14,743 bases of DNA from Saccoglossus kowalevskii (lineage: Eukaryota > Hemichordata > Enteropneusta > Harrimaniidae). Below, piece by piece: positions 1 to 8,552 of the stretch (its first letter is position 1; every line of letters begins with the position of its first letter). The DNA lies in assembly GCF_000003605.2 (NCBI RefSeq), contig NW_003145318.1, positions 1 through 14,743 of the forward strand, given 5' to 3'. A model generated the notes under the pieces. That model had not been told where the DNA came from and made no database searches. It saw only the letters and a list, made by a program, of their open reading frames with translations. The translations under genes and the position numbers were made by a program.

Positions 1-250
1 GTGACATATATCAATGTATTTAGTCTACTATACATATCGCATCCCACCAAGTGACATATATCAATGTATTTAGTCTATCATACAGATCGTATCCCACCCA
101 GTGACTTATATCAATGTATTTAGTCTACCGTACATATCGTATCCCACCAAGTGACATATATCAATGTATTTAGTCTACCATACACATCGTACCCCTGCCT
201 GTGACATACATCAATGTATTTAGTCTACCATACATATCAGTACAGATATT
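1..250. repeat. 50-bp tandem repeat (satellite/minisatellite), left end cut off
   Basis: Five head-to-tail copies begin at 1, 51, 101, 151 and 201, each opening with GTGACATATATCAATGTATT or a one-base variant and continuing with TAGTCTACCATACATATCGT and a C-rich tail. Copies 1 to 4 differ at only a few positions each. Copy 5 matches until about 238, then diverges and appears to contain a short insertion before a GTACCCC tail near 251, which marks the array edge. The array begins at base 1 in phase, so it very probably continues to the left of the window. No function is visible. Confidence 0.96.
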
Positions 251-588
251 GTACCCCATAATCTATGACTTCATTTTTACAAACAGGACAGTCTCTTTCT
301 GAAATATCACCGTTTTTATATCTACCTCTTTTATTTTGTAAAACATATACACTAATTCTTAATTTGATTAATGAAGACTTGAATTGTGGGTAAAAGTGAT
401 GTAAAAGTGTTCGATTCAAACTGATTTACTTGCGCAGTTTGTGTATTTATGATTTGCCCCTTTCAAATTTTATTTTCAATCAAACCATCTTTCATATTAA
501 TTTCATTCATGCGGAATATTTAGTTTTGTATTGTCTAGATGAATGCCTAGTTTACACGCTTAATTGGCTGTCAATTAGCTTATCGATA
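251..588. other. Unique AT-rich non-coding DNA
   Basis: Between the 50-bp array and its worn solitary copy I see no coding frame that looks real, no tRNA boxes and no strong hairpin. A 60-codon minus-strand frame (237-419) starts inside the array edge, has no recognisable motif and is most likely chance. Confidence 0.7.
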
Positions 589-640
589 GGCATATATTAA
601 TATATTTAGACTACTATAAATATGGTGAAGAATATCCCCC
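589..640 (+). repeat. Diverged solitary copy of the 50-bp repeat
   Basis: The segment from 591 reads CATATATTAATATATTTAG followed by ACTACTATAAATAT. It aligns to the array monomer CATATATCAATGTATTTAG plus TCTACTATACATAT with four mismatches over 33 bases, and then keeps a CATCCC-like tail (AATATCCCCC). The orientation is the same as the array. It lies about 340 bp beyond the array edge, so it is either an old remnant of a longer array or a dispersed monomer. Confidence 0.8.
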
Positions 641-1677
641 GTGTATTTGACTCGGGTTCGTTGACGCGACTCCGCAAATTGCGTACTACTTTTTGTTCAC
701 ATGTGCAGAGTATGACTACAATGTTAGCTTTTGTCTGTTTCCTTCATGTTCCGTAATTGATTTATTGATTTGCAAACGATGCAATGATTCTTCCTTCGGT
801 GTATATTGATGATAAATCATAGATCATGGGTGTTATTAATGTAGCCATCGGTGGCTTACAACGATGCCTCCATCATCTGCGGTAATTGTTGATGTATACG
901 TCACGTTACCATATTACGGAACATATATATATATAACTAGTTGTTAATGCGTTATGCTGGAGGGGAGCAGTTCGAAATAACGACAAAATTTAGAAGAAAA
1001 CTGCTGAAAAACACGTATTCCAAAATACAACAAAAATGAGAAGTACGAGTAGTGTGACGTGGTATGACGACACACGTAATACTTTAGTATATTGTTTACG
1101 CATAGATTGTATCTTATCTGAGTGTTGTCACCTTTGCTACGAAACCCAACACGAAATAAAATCCATTAAATAGCTAACAAAATAAAACAATATATAAAAG
1201 AGTAAAAAAAGTTTGAAATGCAAAATACTGCCCTCAACGTTATCAATTTGAATAATAACTGGATTCGAGCGCATTCTGCGCACGTAGTTTAGCCAGTCTA
1301 AAGGGCACATTTCTTATCTTTTCCAAGTACATCAGCAGAGGATTACGTCCCATATAAAGCCCATCCTCTCCAGTCGATAGCGATGAGGGAATAGTGAACA
1401 AGTAAAGTAACTATCACTTCAAACTATACTAACCACGGATGAAATGATTGCGTTTTCACGATATGGATGGAGTTGACATGTCGTGTTGTTACTATTACAT
1501 ATCGTTTTAATAATGTACTTTATGGCATTTCATATTCACTCACTGCCAATTGAATTCAAAAATGTTATTTCACCTAAATATGTGACGTCGGTATGGATGT
1601 TTGCACTGGAACACGTATATAATAAGAGCGCCCGCTACCGACAAAATAATTTCTCTACTATTTGTCATGCTATAGGT

Positions 1678-1693
1678 CACCTGATATCAGGTG
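1678..1693. promoter_or_regulatory. Perfect 16-bp palindrome with paired E-boxes
   Basis: CACCTGATATCAGGTG is identical to its reverse complement. It carries CACCTG and CAGGTG, the two readings of the E-box type bound by Snail and ZEB family repressors in animals, four bases apart. A CRE octamer follows 17 bases downstream. That the site is used is inference only. Confidence 0.4.
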
Positions 1694-1710
1694 GAGCTGG
1701 TTGATACGAA

Positions 1711-1718
1711 TGACGTCA
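1711..1718. promoter_or_regulatory. CRE octamer TGACGTCA
   Basis: An exact match to the cAMP response element bound by CREB/ATF bZIP factors. It lies just downstream of the 16-bp E-box palindrome. No promoter or transcript start is evident nearby, so function is unknown. Confidence 0.35.
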
Positions 1719-2647
1719 TGGAAAATTATTATCTACGAACCAAAGGCGAGTGGAGCATCAACTAGTTCTACGAAAAAGTGGTTTTAGCTGTTACCCTTTT
1801 TTATCACATGACCAACGCTGACAGTCCAAAAGAATTTTGCGGAATAATTGTTAGTTACCATGCCCAGTTCAGTTGCGATAGTCAGTGATTACCGATAATT
1901 GGCAGAAATATTATCCTTCTGTCGATATCTTGTTTAAAATAAGCATCGAATCGATATTATAATGAGATTTTGTCATTGCAATCCAATCTAAAATTTCCGT
2001 GTAGCTACAATAAACCCGTATTGCCCAACGATTTGTTTTTCTTCGCATACTGTTTTATACGCAGGAAGTGACATTTCTTGGAAACGTGTTATCTATGAGG
2101 GACTTGCACCATATAAATAAGTGAAAACGAATCGATGTCTAAAACGCGTTAATGTATAATGACCATATCTGTCATACTGATTAACTGGTCGTACTTACTA
2201 AGGGAATTCTCATTATTAGAACGTCGTTGAACTATATAATTATATTGGATGGCTGGACACAACTCAGACGACTAGCCACTGCCGAGTTTACATTCTAGTT
2301 GTCTTTAAATACTGGGTAGTAGTTGTAACAGTAACAACACGGGATGTCATGGTTTTAAACAAAGATGGTGGTGAGATACAGCCAAGTTTGGCGCTTGACA
2401 TAGCAATATATTAAATAAGGTAAACAAATAAGGTGTGTACTTCGTTATTTTTAACGTCAAATGCACTCACTTTTAAAAAAACACAGTCTAGGGGAAAATT
2501 ACATCACATAACTCAGTTACAGATTTCGAGGACAGATGTGCGCTGCTCGTCGGTCTATCAGTTGGGTGGTGTCTGATAACAAATTGCAGACGATACTTCA
2601 AACATCTTGAAGATGCGTGTGAAGCTAATTTCATCATTGTGTTCATG

Positions 2648-2655
2648 TGACGTCA
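2648..2655. promoter_or_regulatory. CRE octamer TGACGTCA
   Basis: An exact palindromic CRE in unique sequence about 70 bp before the CTTGCCTG minisatellite. It is one of four exact copies in the window. Confidence 0.3.
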
Positions 2656-2722
2656 TAGACACTGGTGGACTTCACTCTGTAATCCTTTTTTTTAGTGTGG
2701 TTATTTTGTGTTTCAATGCACA

Positions 2723-2860
2723 CTTGCCTGCCGGTGTACTTGCCTGAGAGTTTGTGTGTGCGTGTTTTGCTGATTCTTGCCTGACAGCACGTTTATATTC
2801 TTGTTACACTGTATACCTGCCTGCACGTCTCTTTATGTTTTGTTGCGTGGTATATGTGAA
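2723..2860 (+). repeat. Degenerate minisatellite, about 38-bp unit
   Basis: CTTGCCTG occurs at 2723, 2739 and 2776, and as CCTGCCTG at 2816. The last three are 37 to 40 bases apart. After each comes a T/G-rich stretch ending in a GTAT or GATT-like sequence. The units starting at 2776 and 2816 align well (a short variable part, then a TTTAT, TTGTT and GTAT framework). The first interval is only 16 bases, suggesting a truncated unit. Divergence is high, so this is an old array. Confidence 0.6.
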
Positions 2861-2956
2861 TGAGGGCGAACATTCTGTCTACTGAATAGATATATACTCC
2901 TGTACAACCCTATCATTACACATTTACTACAAATTAACCTACTCTGTGTATCCGTG

Positions 2957-2976
2957 TTGGTGCTTGTAAGCACCAA
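2957..2976. repeat. Perfect 9-bp inverted repeat, 2-base spacer
   Basis: TTGGTGCTT and AAGCACCAA flank GT, a perfect inverted repeat that could extrude as a small cruciform. The 2-base spacer is too tight for a normal RNA loop unless the inner pairs open. No associated gene is seen. Confidence 0.6.
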
Positions 2977-3048
2977 AACTAGCATCTAATTTGCATAATA
3001 GAATATTAAAAGATATTCCAACGAAAATAAAAATATGGCAGTATCATG

Positions 3049-3145
3049 GTTCAATATAACAGTCATAATGGCGTCTGGTGGATGATGCTCTGTAAGGGTC
3101 TATTGTGACGAGCCACAATGGGTCCTTGCTGTTGTCATTTTCAAA
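3049..3145 (+). repeat. Outlying units of the approximately 48-bp degenerate repeat
   Basis: Two units start at 3049 and 3097. The first reads GTTCAATATAACAGTCATAATGGC and the second GGTCTATTGTGACGAGCCACAATGGG, written here only as landmarks. Both follow the scheme of the larger array at 3324-3780: a GTTCATTAATACGA-like start, then GTCATAATGG, then a CTGTTGTC-like end. They are separated from the main block by about 180 bp of unrelated A/T-rich sequence. Confidence 0.6.
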
Positions 3146-3323
3146 CATGGCTTTCAAAAAAAGCCTCTTAATGTGCATAAACATTTGCAAACAAATAATC
3201 TATTACATTCATTTTATCATTTTGAAAATTTTATACCTTTTCGTTTAAACATCGTACGTGGATAGACATATGACTGTCTTAAACCATCCATAATACACGC
3301 TTGTATGTTGAAGCATGCTTACT
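3146..3323. other. Spacer between two blocks of the 48-bp repeat
   Basis: A/T-rich sequence without a recognisable unit of the flanking repeat and without a credible coding frame. It may be an insertion into the array or a stretch of units decayed past recognition. Confidence 0.5.
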
Positions 3324-3780
3324 GAGTTCAATGAAGTGTTCCTCCCAGTCTGCTATCGCCATGTCAAGGTTCATTAATACGAGTCATAATGATTCTTACT
3401 GGTATCACAGCGTCAGCGTTCATCATAATGAGCCATATTGGCTTCTCACCCTGGTGTCGTAGTGTCAGCGTTCATTAATACGAACCATAATGTATTCTCG
3501 CTACAGTTTCTGCTGTATCAGGGTTCATTAAAACGGGTCGTACTTCCAGTTCGTAACGCAGTGTGATTATAACGAACGCTGGTGTCGCACTGTTGGGTTT
3601 AAATTTAACGATATATGTTTTTTTCGCTGGTGTCGTTGTGGTTCATTATAACGATACGTGGCTTTTCGTTGGGGTTGCAGTGTAAGAGTTCATCAAAATA
3701 AGTCATGTCTTGTCGCTGGTGTCGCTGTGGCATGGTTCATCATAATGAGTGATGGTTTCTCACTGTTGTCGCAGACCAGC
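3324..3780 (+). repeat. Degenerate minisatellite, about 48-bp unit
   Basis: Unit starts resembling GTTCATTAATACGA lie at about 3324, 3369, 3418, 3470, 3523, 3563, 3598, 3641, 3688 and 3735, with spacings mostly 45 to 53 and two shortened units (35 to 40). The consensus runs GTTCATTAATACGA, GTCATAATGG, TTCTCGCTGG, TGTCGCAGTGTCAGC. Units share perhaps two thirds of positions, so the array is old. A 106-codon plus-strand frame beginning with TTG at 3658 passes through the last units and is a repeat artefact. Confidence 0.8.
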
Positions 3781-5342
3781 GTGTCATTTATAATCCTGGC
3801 GACACGTGACCTACTTTTGCTTTGCCATTCGTGCATACCCAGCCATCTTTCATCCAATAAGTTTACACAACACACTTATATTTCTTACGAACATTATACA
3901 AGAGAAAAAAATATTTTCTATAAGCAGAAAATGTTGACGAAAAATAAGTATCGCCTCGAACAAGACCAGATGCAATGATTATGTTTGAGTAGAAGCTGCA
4001 TAAGATACACTTAAGTTACTTATCCCGTTATATAAACATTTTGCCCTTTTTTCTCGAACAATTGCGTTTCCACAATTATTAACAACTGTCTCTTCGACAT
4101 GTCCCACTCAATCAACTTCACCATGAATCTAATTTGACACAGAATAGTTCAAACTTCATCGTCATTCAAAGATACACCGGAAATACTACCATGTTTAAAC
4201 GATTTACAGTGCAACCAAAATAATTGAATATTACTTGTTTAATTTTTCTTATCATAGAACTTTCTTGACAAACTTTGACGCCCCTTTGTATGAGGTCGTT
4301 GTAGAACAAAATCAACATAAATTCACAATCACACTGAAATGCAATATGAGGAATACTTTCAGTGATAACAGATATACATATTATATTACACTCTTCTTAA
4401 TTAGGTTAATTCTTCAACACGTATCCCCCGTCAATAATAACGTTCTGCAATTCAAAAGGATATCATGTTCTCAATTACGCGGTTGCTACGTTTATTTTTA
4501 GACTCATTGAAGCAGGAACAGCACATTCCATCAAGTCAGCCTTCAAAGTTTGAACATGTTACGTGAGCAAATGTTGTTTTTAAAGTCTATCTTGAATTAA
4601 CGAAGGTATTTTAGGTATTTGTTACCGATACTCACCTAATTACGTGTCTGTTGGGCAGTATGTGCCACTGCATACACAAATGCTATATATATATTATAGG
4701 TAATTGTGAGATGGTAGACTCCTTCGCGCTTTGCGTCAAGTCTTCATTCTTCCAATATTTATTGATACCAATTGAGTGTTTTTGGCAATACATTTTCTTC
4801 AAAGAAAGAGACTTAGTCGTGTCGTTAACAGAGTTTACCCGTAAATGTTACCCTCCATTTATATAGTATATAGTGTAATACTAGTATGCTTTCTTACAGC
4901 CATAATTACGTCTAAGCTGGAAAGTACTCTCACATTGTATATCCCATACGTATATACAACTCAGAGAAATTAACATCATTTACATGTACGTAATATTGTG
5001 TTCGGACTTCATGTTGACCCAGTTGTTTACATCAGACGAAGCAACAGTGTTGTAGTAGATGAGATAAAAAAATCATGTAATTTACCGCAAATACGCTTGC
5101 TGGCATGAGTTGCGCAATAAAGTGTTTTTCTTGCCTTTTATCTGTTATCTTTCATTGAATTCATCCAAGCCGGAATTATGTATAATAATAGCGTTATAAA
5201 TGAAATAACGCACAATATGCACTTTAGTTAACTGTTTATTACATTCGCGCAGACACTGTTGTTTCTTAATCATCTAAAATTACTTGGAAAAAGTTACAGT
5301 GATTCAGGTTCCATTTCACGAATTCACGTATTTTCTCCAAAG
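3781..5342. other. Non-coding DNA, no gene seen
   Basis: AT-rich unique sequence. Frames at 4235-4501 (88 codons) and 4651-4866 (71 codons) begin with TTG and show no domain I recognise. A short inverted repeat (TGTATAT with ATATACA) lies around 4937-4959. No tandem structure, RNA gene or transposon end was found. Confidence 0.65.
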
Positions 5343-5394
5343 AAGTTGAAGACAAGACAGAATCATATTTGATCATCTTGATTCTCTTCAACTT
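5343..5394 (+). repeat. Two-part hairpin (9 bp and 7 bp stems)
   Basis: AAGTTGAAG at 5343-5351 pairs perfectly with CTTCAACTT at 5386-5394. AGAATCA at 5359-5365 pairs perfectly with TGATTCT at 5379-5385. The left arm carries a 7-base bulge between the stems and the loop is 13 bases, giving a 52-base foldback with 16 Watson-Crick pairs. The large one-sided bulge argues against a classical microRNA precursor. It could be a remnant of a small palindromic element or a structured RNA. Confidence 0.6.
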
Positions 5395-5616
5395 AGAATA
5401 ATAAGAACATACCAAACAAGAGGTGGCATCCTATGACACTGAGTAACCAAATAATGCTGCTACTACCTAATAATTCTTATTTTACTACTACTAGCTTCTT
5501 GCATTTTTACAGCTAATTCTGTCCATATTGCAATTGTGCTAAGTTGTCCCAATATTCGTTACACTATGAATATTCATTTTGTTTTGGTAAATGTAAAAAC
5601 AAGTGACACCAACAAG

Positions 5617-5660
5617 GAATTTCATTTTAGTGATATTTCACCGCGATGAAAATGAATTTC
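5617..5660. repeat. 12-bp inverted repeat, one mismatch, 20-base loop
   Basis: GAATTTCATTTT at 5617-5628 pairs with AAAATGAATTTC at 5649-5660, 11 of 12 positions. The loop contains a smaller hairpin GTGA-TATT-TCAC (5630-5641). It may be coincidental in AT-rich DNA, although the nested arrangement is unusual. Confidence 0.5.
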
Positions 5661-6593
5661 TAGATGAATGATGTAACGTTAAAAGTGCCTGCGGTTCTAA
5701 AATCCTCAGTGCTGACGCTACAGTATACTATTACACCTGACAAACTGTATATCATAACACACGTCTCTGAGTCACCAAGCGTGACTCGTTTTGTAGACAT
5801 ATGTTATGGCACAATTTCTCTCTCTTATATTGAATTTTATTTTCTTAGTTGTCGTCAAACTGTCTGCGAATGAAATAGCAAATGGCCATACACCATGGCT
5901 CATCAAAGCACGCAGACGCCATACATGTTTTTAATGCTTACACCAAACATTGAACCATCAGACAGTTCTTTGATTATCCGACGTATTCATATAATCGTGC
6001 CACTTCGTTATTATCTCAAGGTAAATAGTCATTGAAGCTTTCATTACACAACGTCTATTCACCTTTACTTATACATGAATATGAACGTTTCGTTGAATCT
6101 CCATGCAGAGTACGTTCAATATGTGTTACAACATTCAGGAGTTCTGAATCTATCATATTACTATACTTCTGTCACCGAAACGCCATACGTTACAGCGTGC
6201 CGTAACTTCGCGGTATTTTACGGGGTATTTTCATCCTACCATATTAGGAAGTGCGAATTCCAAATATGGAATGATTAGGCGCGTTAGCGTCCTCTAATGA
6301 TAAAAGCAAACACGGCTGCCACCAGGGTTTGACCGGACTCCACACAAAGAAGTTCGCTGATTCTGTTCTAAACATTTTGGATTTCGGCATTCCCATGGTG
6401 TATCCTTGGAAGGAAAAGATGTATAATAATAAGGTTATTTCGAGGACACCTCAAAGTATGCACTCAGACCTGGGCGTTGGTCGATACTACAGCTGTACTG
6501 TCTTCGTACCTACTTTTATGTAACCTCGTAATAACCTCATAATATATCAGGAATTTATAGTTTTAGCTTAAAATATTACACATACATATGCAC
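5661..6593. other. Non-coding DNA, no gene seen
   Basis: Frames of 64 to 69 codons (5664-5873, 6075-6278, 6329-6523) have no recognisable domains, and the third begins at a TTG. A CpG cluster with a short palindromic ATTAG...CTAAT frame lies at about 6275-6298. No repeat array was seen. Confidence 0.6.
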
Positions 6594-6736
6594 ATGTATT
6601 TAAAGGGCGGCAGTCGTCAGGCCGCGTCCTGTTCGATATGGGACTCATAGCGACGTATACAACGCGTGTAAAATACATTGTTTATTTACATGAAATTCGA
6701 ACACGCGCTGCGCGACGACCACCACGCTTTAAACAT
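6594..6736. repeat. CpG-rich imperfect inverted repeat (foldback)
   Basis: The left arm (6594-6636) and the reverse complement of the right arm (6697-6736) share ATG, TTTAAAG, GTCGTC, GCG and TGTTCGA in the same order, with small indels and mismatches between. The loop is about 60 bases. The arms are much richer in CpG than their surroundings, and the right arm also contains a local CGCG-CTG-CGCG hairpin. The compact GC-rich foldback in AT-rich DNA suggests a small foldback/MITE-like element or a structured RNA. I could not identify a target-site duplication. Confidence 0.5.
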
Positions 6737-7105
6737 TTAGACGGCCCCCAGCTGCGTGTTCCCTTTCCCATCCATGTTCTTGCACACGACACTTAAATAC
6801 AGCTTAAATTGAATTTGTATCCCACAGAAACTTTTGGCATGTTCATGATCTGATTTTGCTCAGTTTGTTACTTTCCTATTTTAGCGGGTGGAATATATGT
6901 AAACATTACGTCAGCTTCATAGATAGATTTCACAATACAAAGTTAACCATGTGATAAAATACCTAAGCACATATAAAGACTATTTGATATTTCAATGTAA
7001 TCTTTTGTATTTTGTAATTGCCAACATGAGTGAGGGGTCATGCATTTTAAAGGTTATCGTAGTCACCGATTCGCTCTCATACTTCGAACGAACTGACGCT
7101 CACAC
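6737..7105. other. Non-coding DNA, no gene seen
   Basis: Mixed composition, with a pyrimidine-rich start (about 6740-6790) passing into AT-rich sequence. A 61-codon frame beginning with GTG at 6951 is not convincing. Nothing else was found. Confidence 0.55.
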
Positions 7106-7489
7106 ACGTCACCCCCCCCCCACTCAGGATCCATAGGGGGCCGCATGCGCGTTCCCATTTTCTCGGGAAAGAGGGTACTTTTTGACGATCTGTCTCGGGA
7201 ACATTTTCCCGAGAAAATCGTAGAAAAGGGGGTATTTTTTGCTTGTTTTCCCGAGATTCTCAAAATAGGGGGTGTATTTCAAAACACTTCCCGAGATATA
7301 CAAAAAGGAGGGGTTTAAAAGGAGTTCTAGACTGAAAAGTTCCCTAGATAGGGGGTTAAATTCATCGGAAAAGCCCGTGAAAGGGGGGTAAATTTTCTTC
7401 TTTTCCCTAGATAGGGGGGGGGGGTCAAAAAAATGAGGGAACAAGCATAGCCCCCCCTAAATATAGGGAGTGGGGGCCGGGACGTCACC
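7106..7489. mobile_element. Putative short non-autonomous DNA transposon with G-run repeats
   Basis: An 8-bp direct repeat ACGTCACC (7106-7113 and 7482-7489) flanks a 368-bp segment. The segment's left end reads eight Cs then ACTC. The reverse complement of its right end reads CCCGGCCCCCACTC. After CCCCCACTC, both ends have about ten bases ending in TA and then a G5 to G7 run followed by an ATGC-containing tract, so the ends match in layout as imperfect terminal inverted repeats. Inside, TTCCCGAGA or TTCCCTAGA recurs at 7206, 7248, 7288, 7340 and 7403, each followed by a run of four to eleven Gs. An 8-bp target duplication is known for hAT and P-like families, but the ends match neither clearly to my eye. 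There is no coding capacity: the 107-codon minus-strand frame here starts at TTG and reads through repeats. Alternatively it is an ordinary G-rich minisatellite with a chance flanking repeat. Confidence 0.5.
7158..7217. repeat. Nested perfect inverted repeats inside the G-run element
   Basis: TTTTCTCGGGAAA (7158-7170) is the exact reverse complement of TTTCCCGAGAAAA (7205-7217), a 13-bp perfect pair. Within it, TCTCGGGAA (7193-7201) and TTCCCGAGA (7206-7214) form a perfect 9-bp stem on a 4-base loop. Two alternative foldings therefore compete for the same right arm. The internal repeat motif changes orientation between 7201 and 7206, which marks the inversion point of the element's repeat units. 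Confidence 0.75.
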
Positions 7490-8182
7490 AGACCATCTAG
7501 AAACTCATTATGTCACGTCTTACTCTTGATCACACCAGGCTTCCCCCCATGTACTCGACCACCACGACAACCATCTTTTAATATTAAGTAATAACAAGAT
7601 AATGAAGCGCTTAGTTGCGAACTGGAATCAAGATAGAACTTCTTACTGATATCATCAACATTCACATCCAGTCAGAGTTGAAATAATATCAAATAATCAA
7701 GCTATACTTATTGTTGTGTCTTTGGAGACCACCAGCTAATGACGTCAGCAAGTTCAAGCTAATCCGATTGACGGGATGTATAACCCAAGAAGAATGACCG
7801 TATTTTGGAGGAATAATATTGCAAATACAATTAAGGGTTGTGACACGAGTCAATAGATTCAATCATCTTTCACAAAAGCGCTAGTAATCCCGCGGTTCCG
7901 TAGTTTTAACAGTGAAGATACAGTGTGTTCAAATAGTAAAACATGCGGCGTGAATTACGCACATTGTGATGTCGACTTTATTGTTTTCAGATGTTGCAGT
8001 ATTACTATGATTCTACTATGGCATCTGGTCGCCATCTGTATATATTCATGTTATTCATTTTCAACTGCATGCGAGTAATTACAGAATGCATTTTTGTATA
8101 AATAACACTACAGTTCTAACTGTTACGTGTATAACGTGTGTACAGAATATGCATCCAAATAATGCGTAGTAGAGAATATATC
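7490..8182. other. Non-coding DNA, no gene seen
   Basis: AT-rich unique sequence between the putative transposon and the 41-bp array. It contains one CRE octamer (7740). No coding frame over 60 codons, no RNA gene and no tandem structure were seen. Confidence 0.6.
7740..7747. promoter_or_regulatory. CRE octamer TGACGTCA
   Basis: Third exact CRE palindrome in the window, in unique sequence. Function is not supported by any neighbouring gene. Confidence 0.3.
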
Positions 8183-8552
8183 CACAATCTATTACCAAAG
8201 CGTGACCTAATGGCGGTGTGATACAGGATATATACACAGTTCAGCCTCACAGCCTGTCGTGACACAAATTAGATTCACAGTTCCTTCTACAGTGTTGTAT
8301 GATTCAGAGTAGACCCACAATCAATCCTCATATTGTGGCATGCTACCAGATAGATCCCTATTTCATTTCCACAGTTTGATGTGATTCAGAATAGATTCAC
8401 AATTCATCTTCACCACGTGGCATGACATATGACAGATCTACAGTTCATAGTACAGTACAGTGAGGTAATATACATGGTAGATCCACAGTTCATTGCCATA
8501 ATGTTTTTGTGGTTCACGACAGATCCATTCACACAGTGTGACGTGACATTAG
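8183..8552 (+). repeat. Degenerate tandem repeat, 41-bp unit
   Basis: Units opening with CACAGTTCATC-like sequence start at 8235, 8276, 8316, 8357, 8398, 8439, 8484 and 8526, giving spacings of 41, 40, 41, 41, 41, 45 and 42. Each continues with a CACAGTGTG-like middle, TGATTCAGA and a closing TAGATC or TAGATT. A further unit with a roughly 11-base insertion starts at 8183. Spacing is kept far better than sequence, as in an old array eroded by point mutation. A 114-codon minus-strand frame (8410-8754) runs into the array and has no other support. Confidence 0.88.

Larger units (their letters stand above)
641..2722. other. Non-coding DNA, no gene seen
   Basis: This is about 2 kb of AT-rich sequence. 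The longest plus-strand frame (1483-1704, 73 codons) begins with a TTG codon and shows no domain or credible signal peptide context. A short (AT)n run lies near 923-936 and an A-rich stretch at about 1150-1220. A perfect palindrome (1678-1693) and two CRE octamers (1711, 2648) are listed separately. I cannot exclude small exons, which would need transcript or homology evidence. Confidence 0.65.

Noticed and set aside
400-425. GTGTTCGATTC resembling a tRNA B box or SINE promoter
   Set aside because: No A box upstream at the right distance and no cloverleaf can be drawn.
3658-3978. Plus-strand 106-codon frame
   Set aside because: Starts with TTG inside the 48-bp degenerate repeat and runs into A-rich sequence. 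It has no domain.
7063-7444. Minus-strand frames of 66 and 107 codons in the G-run element
   Set aside because: They overlap in different frames, the longer one starts at TTG, and both simply read through the TTCCCGAGA and G-run repeats. No transposase motif is present.
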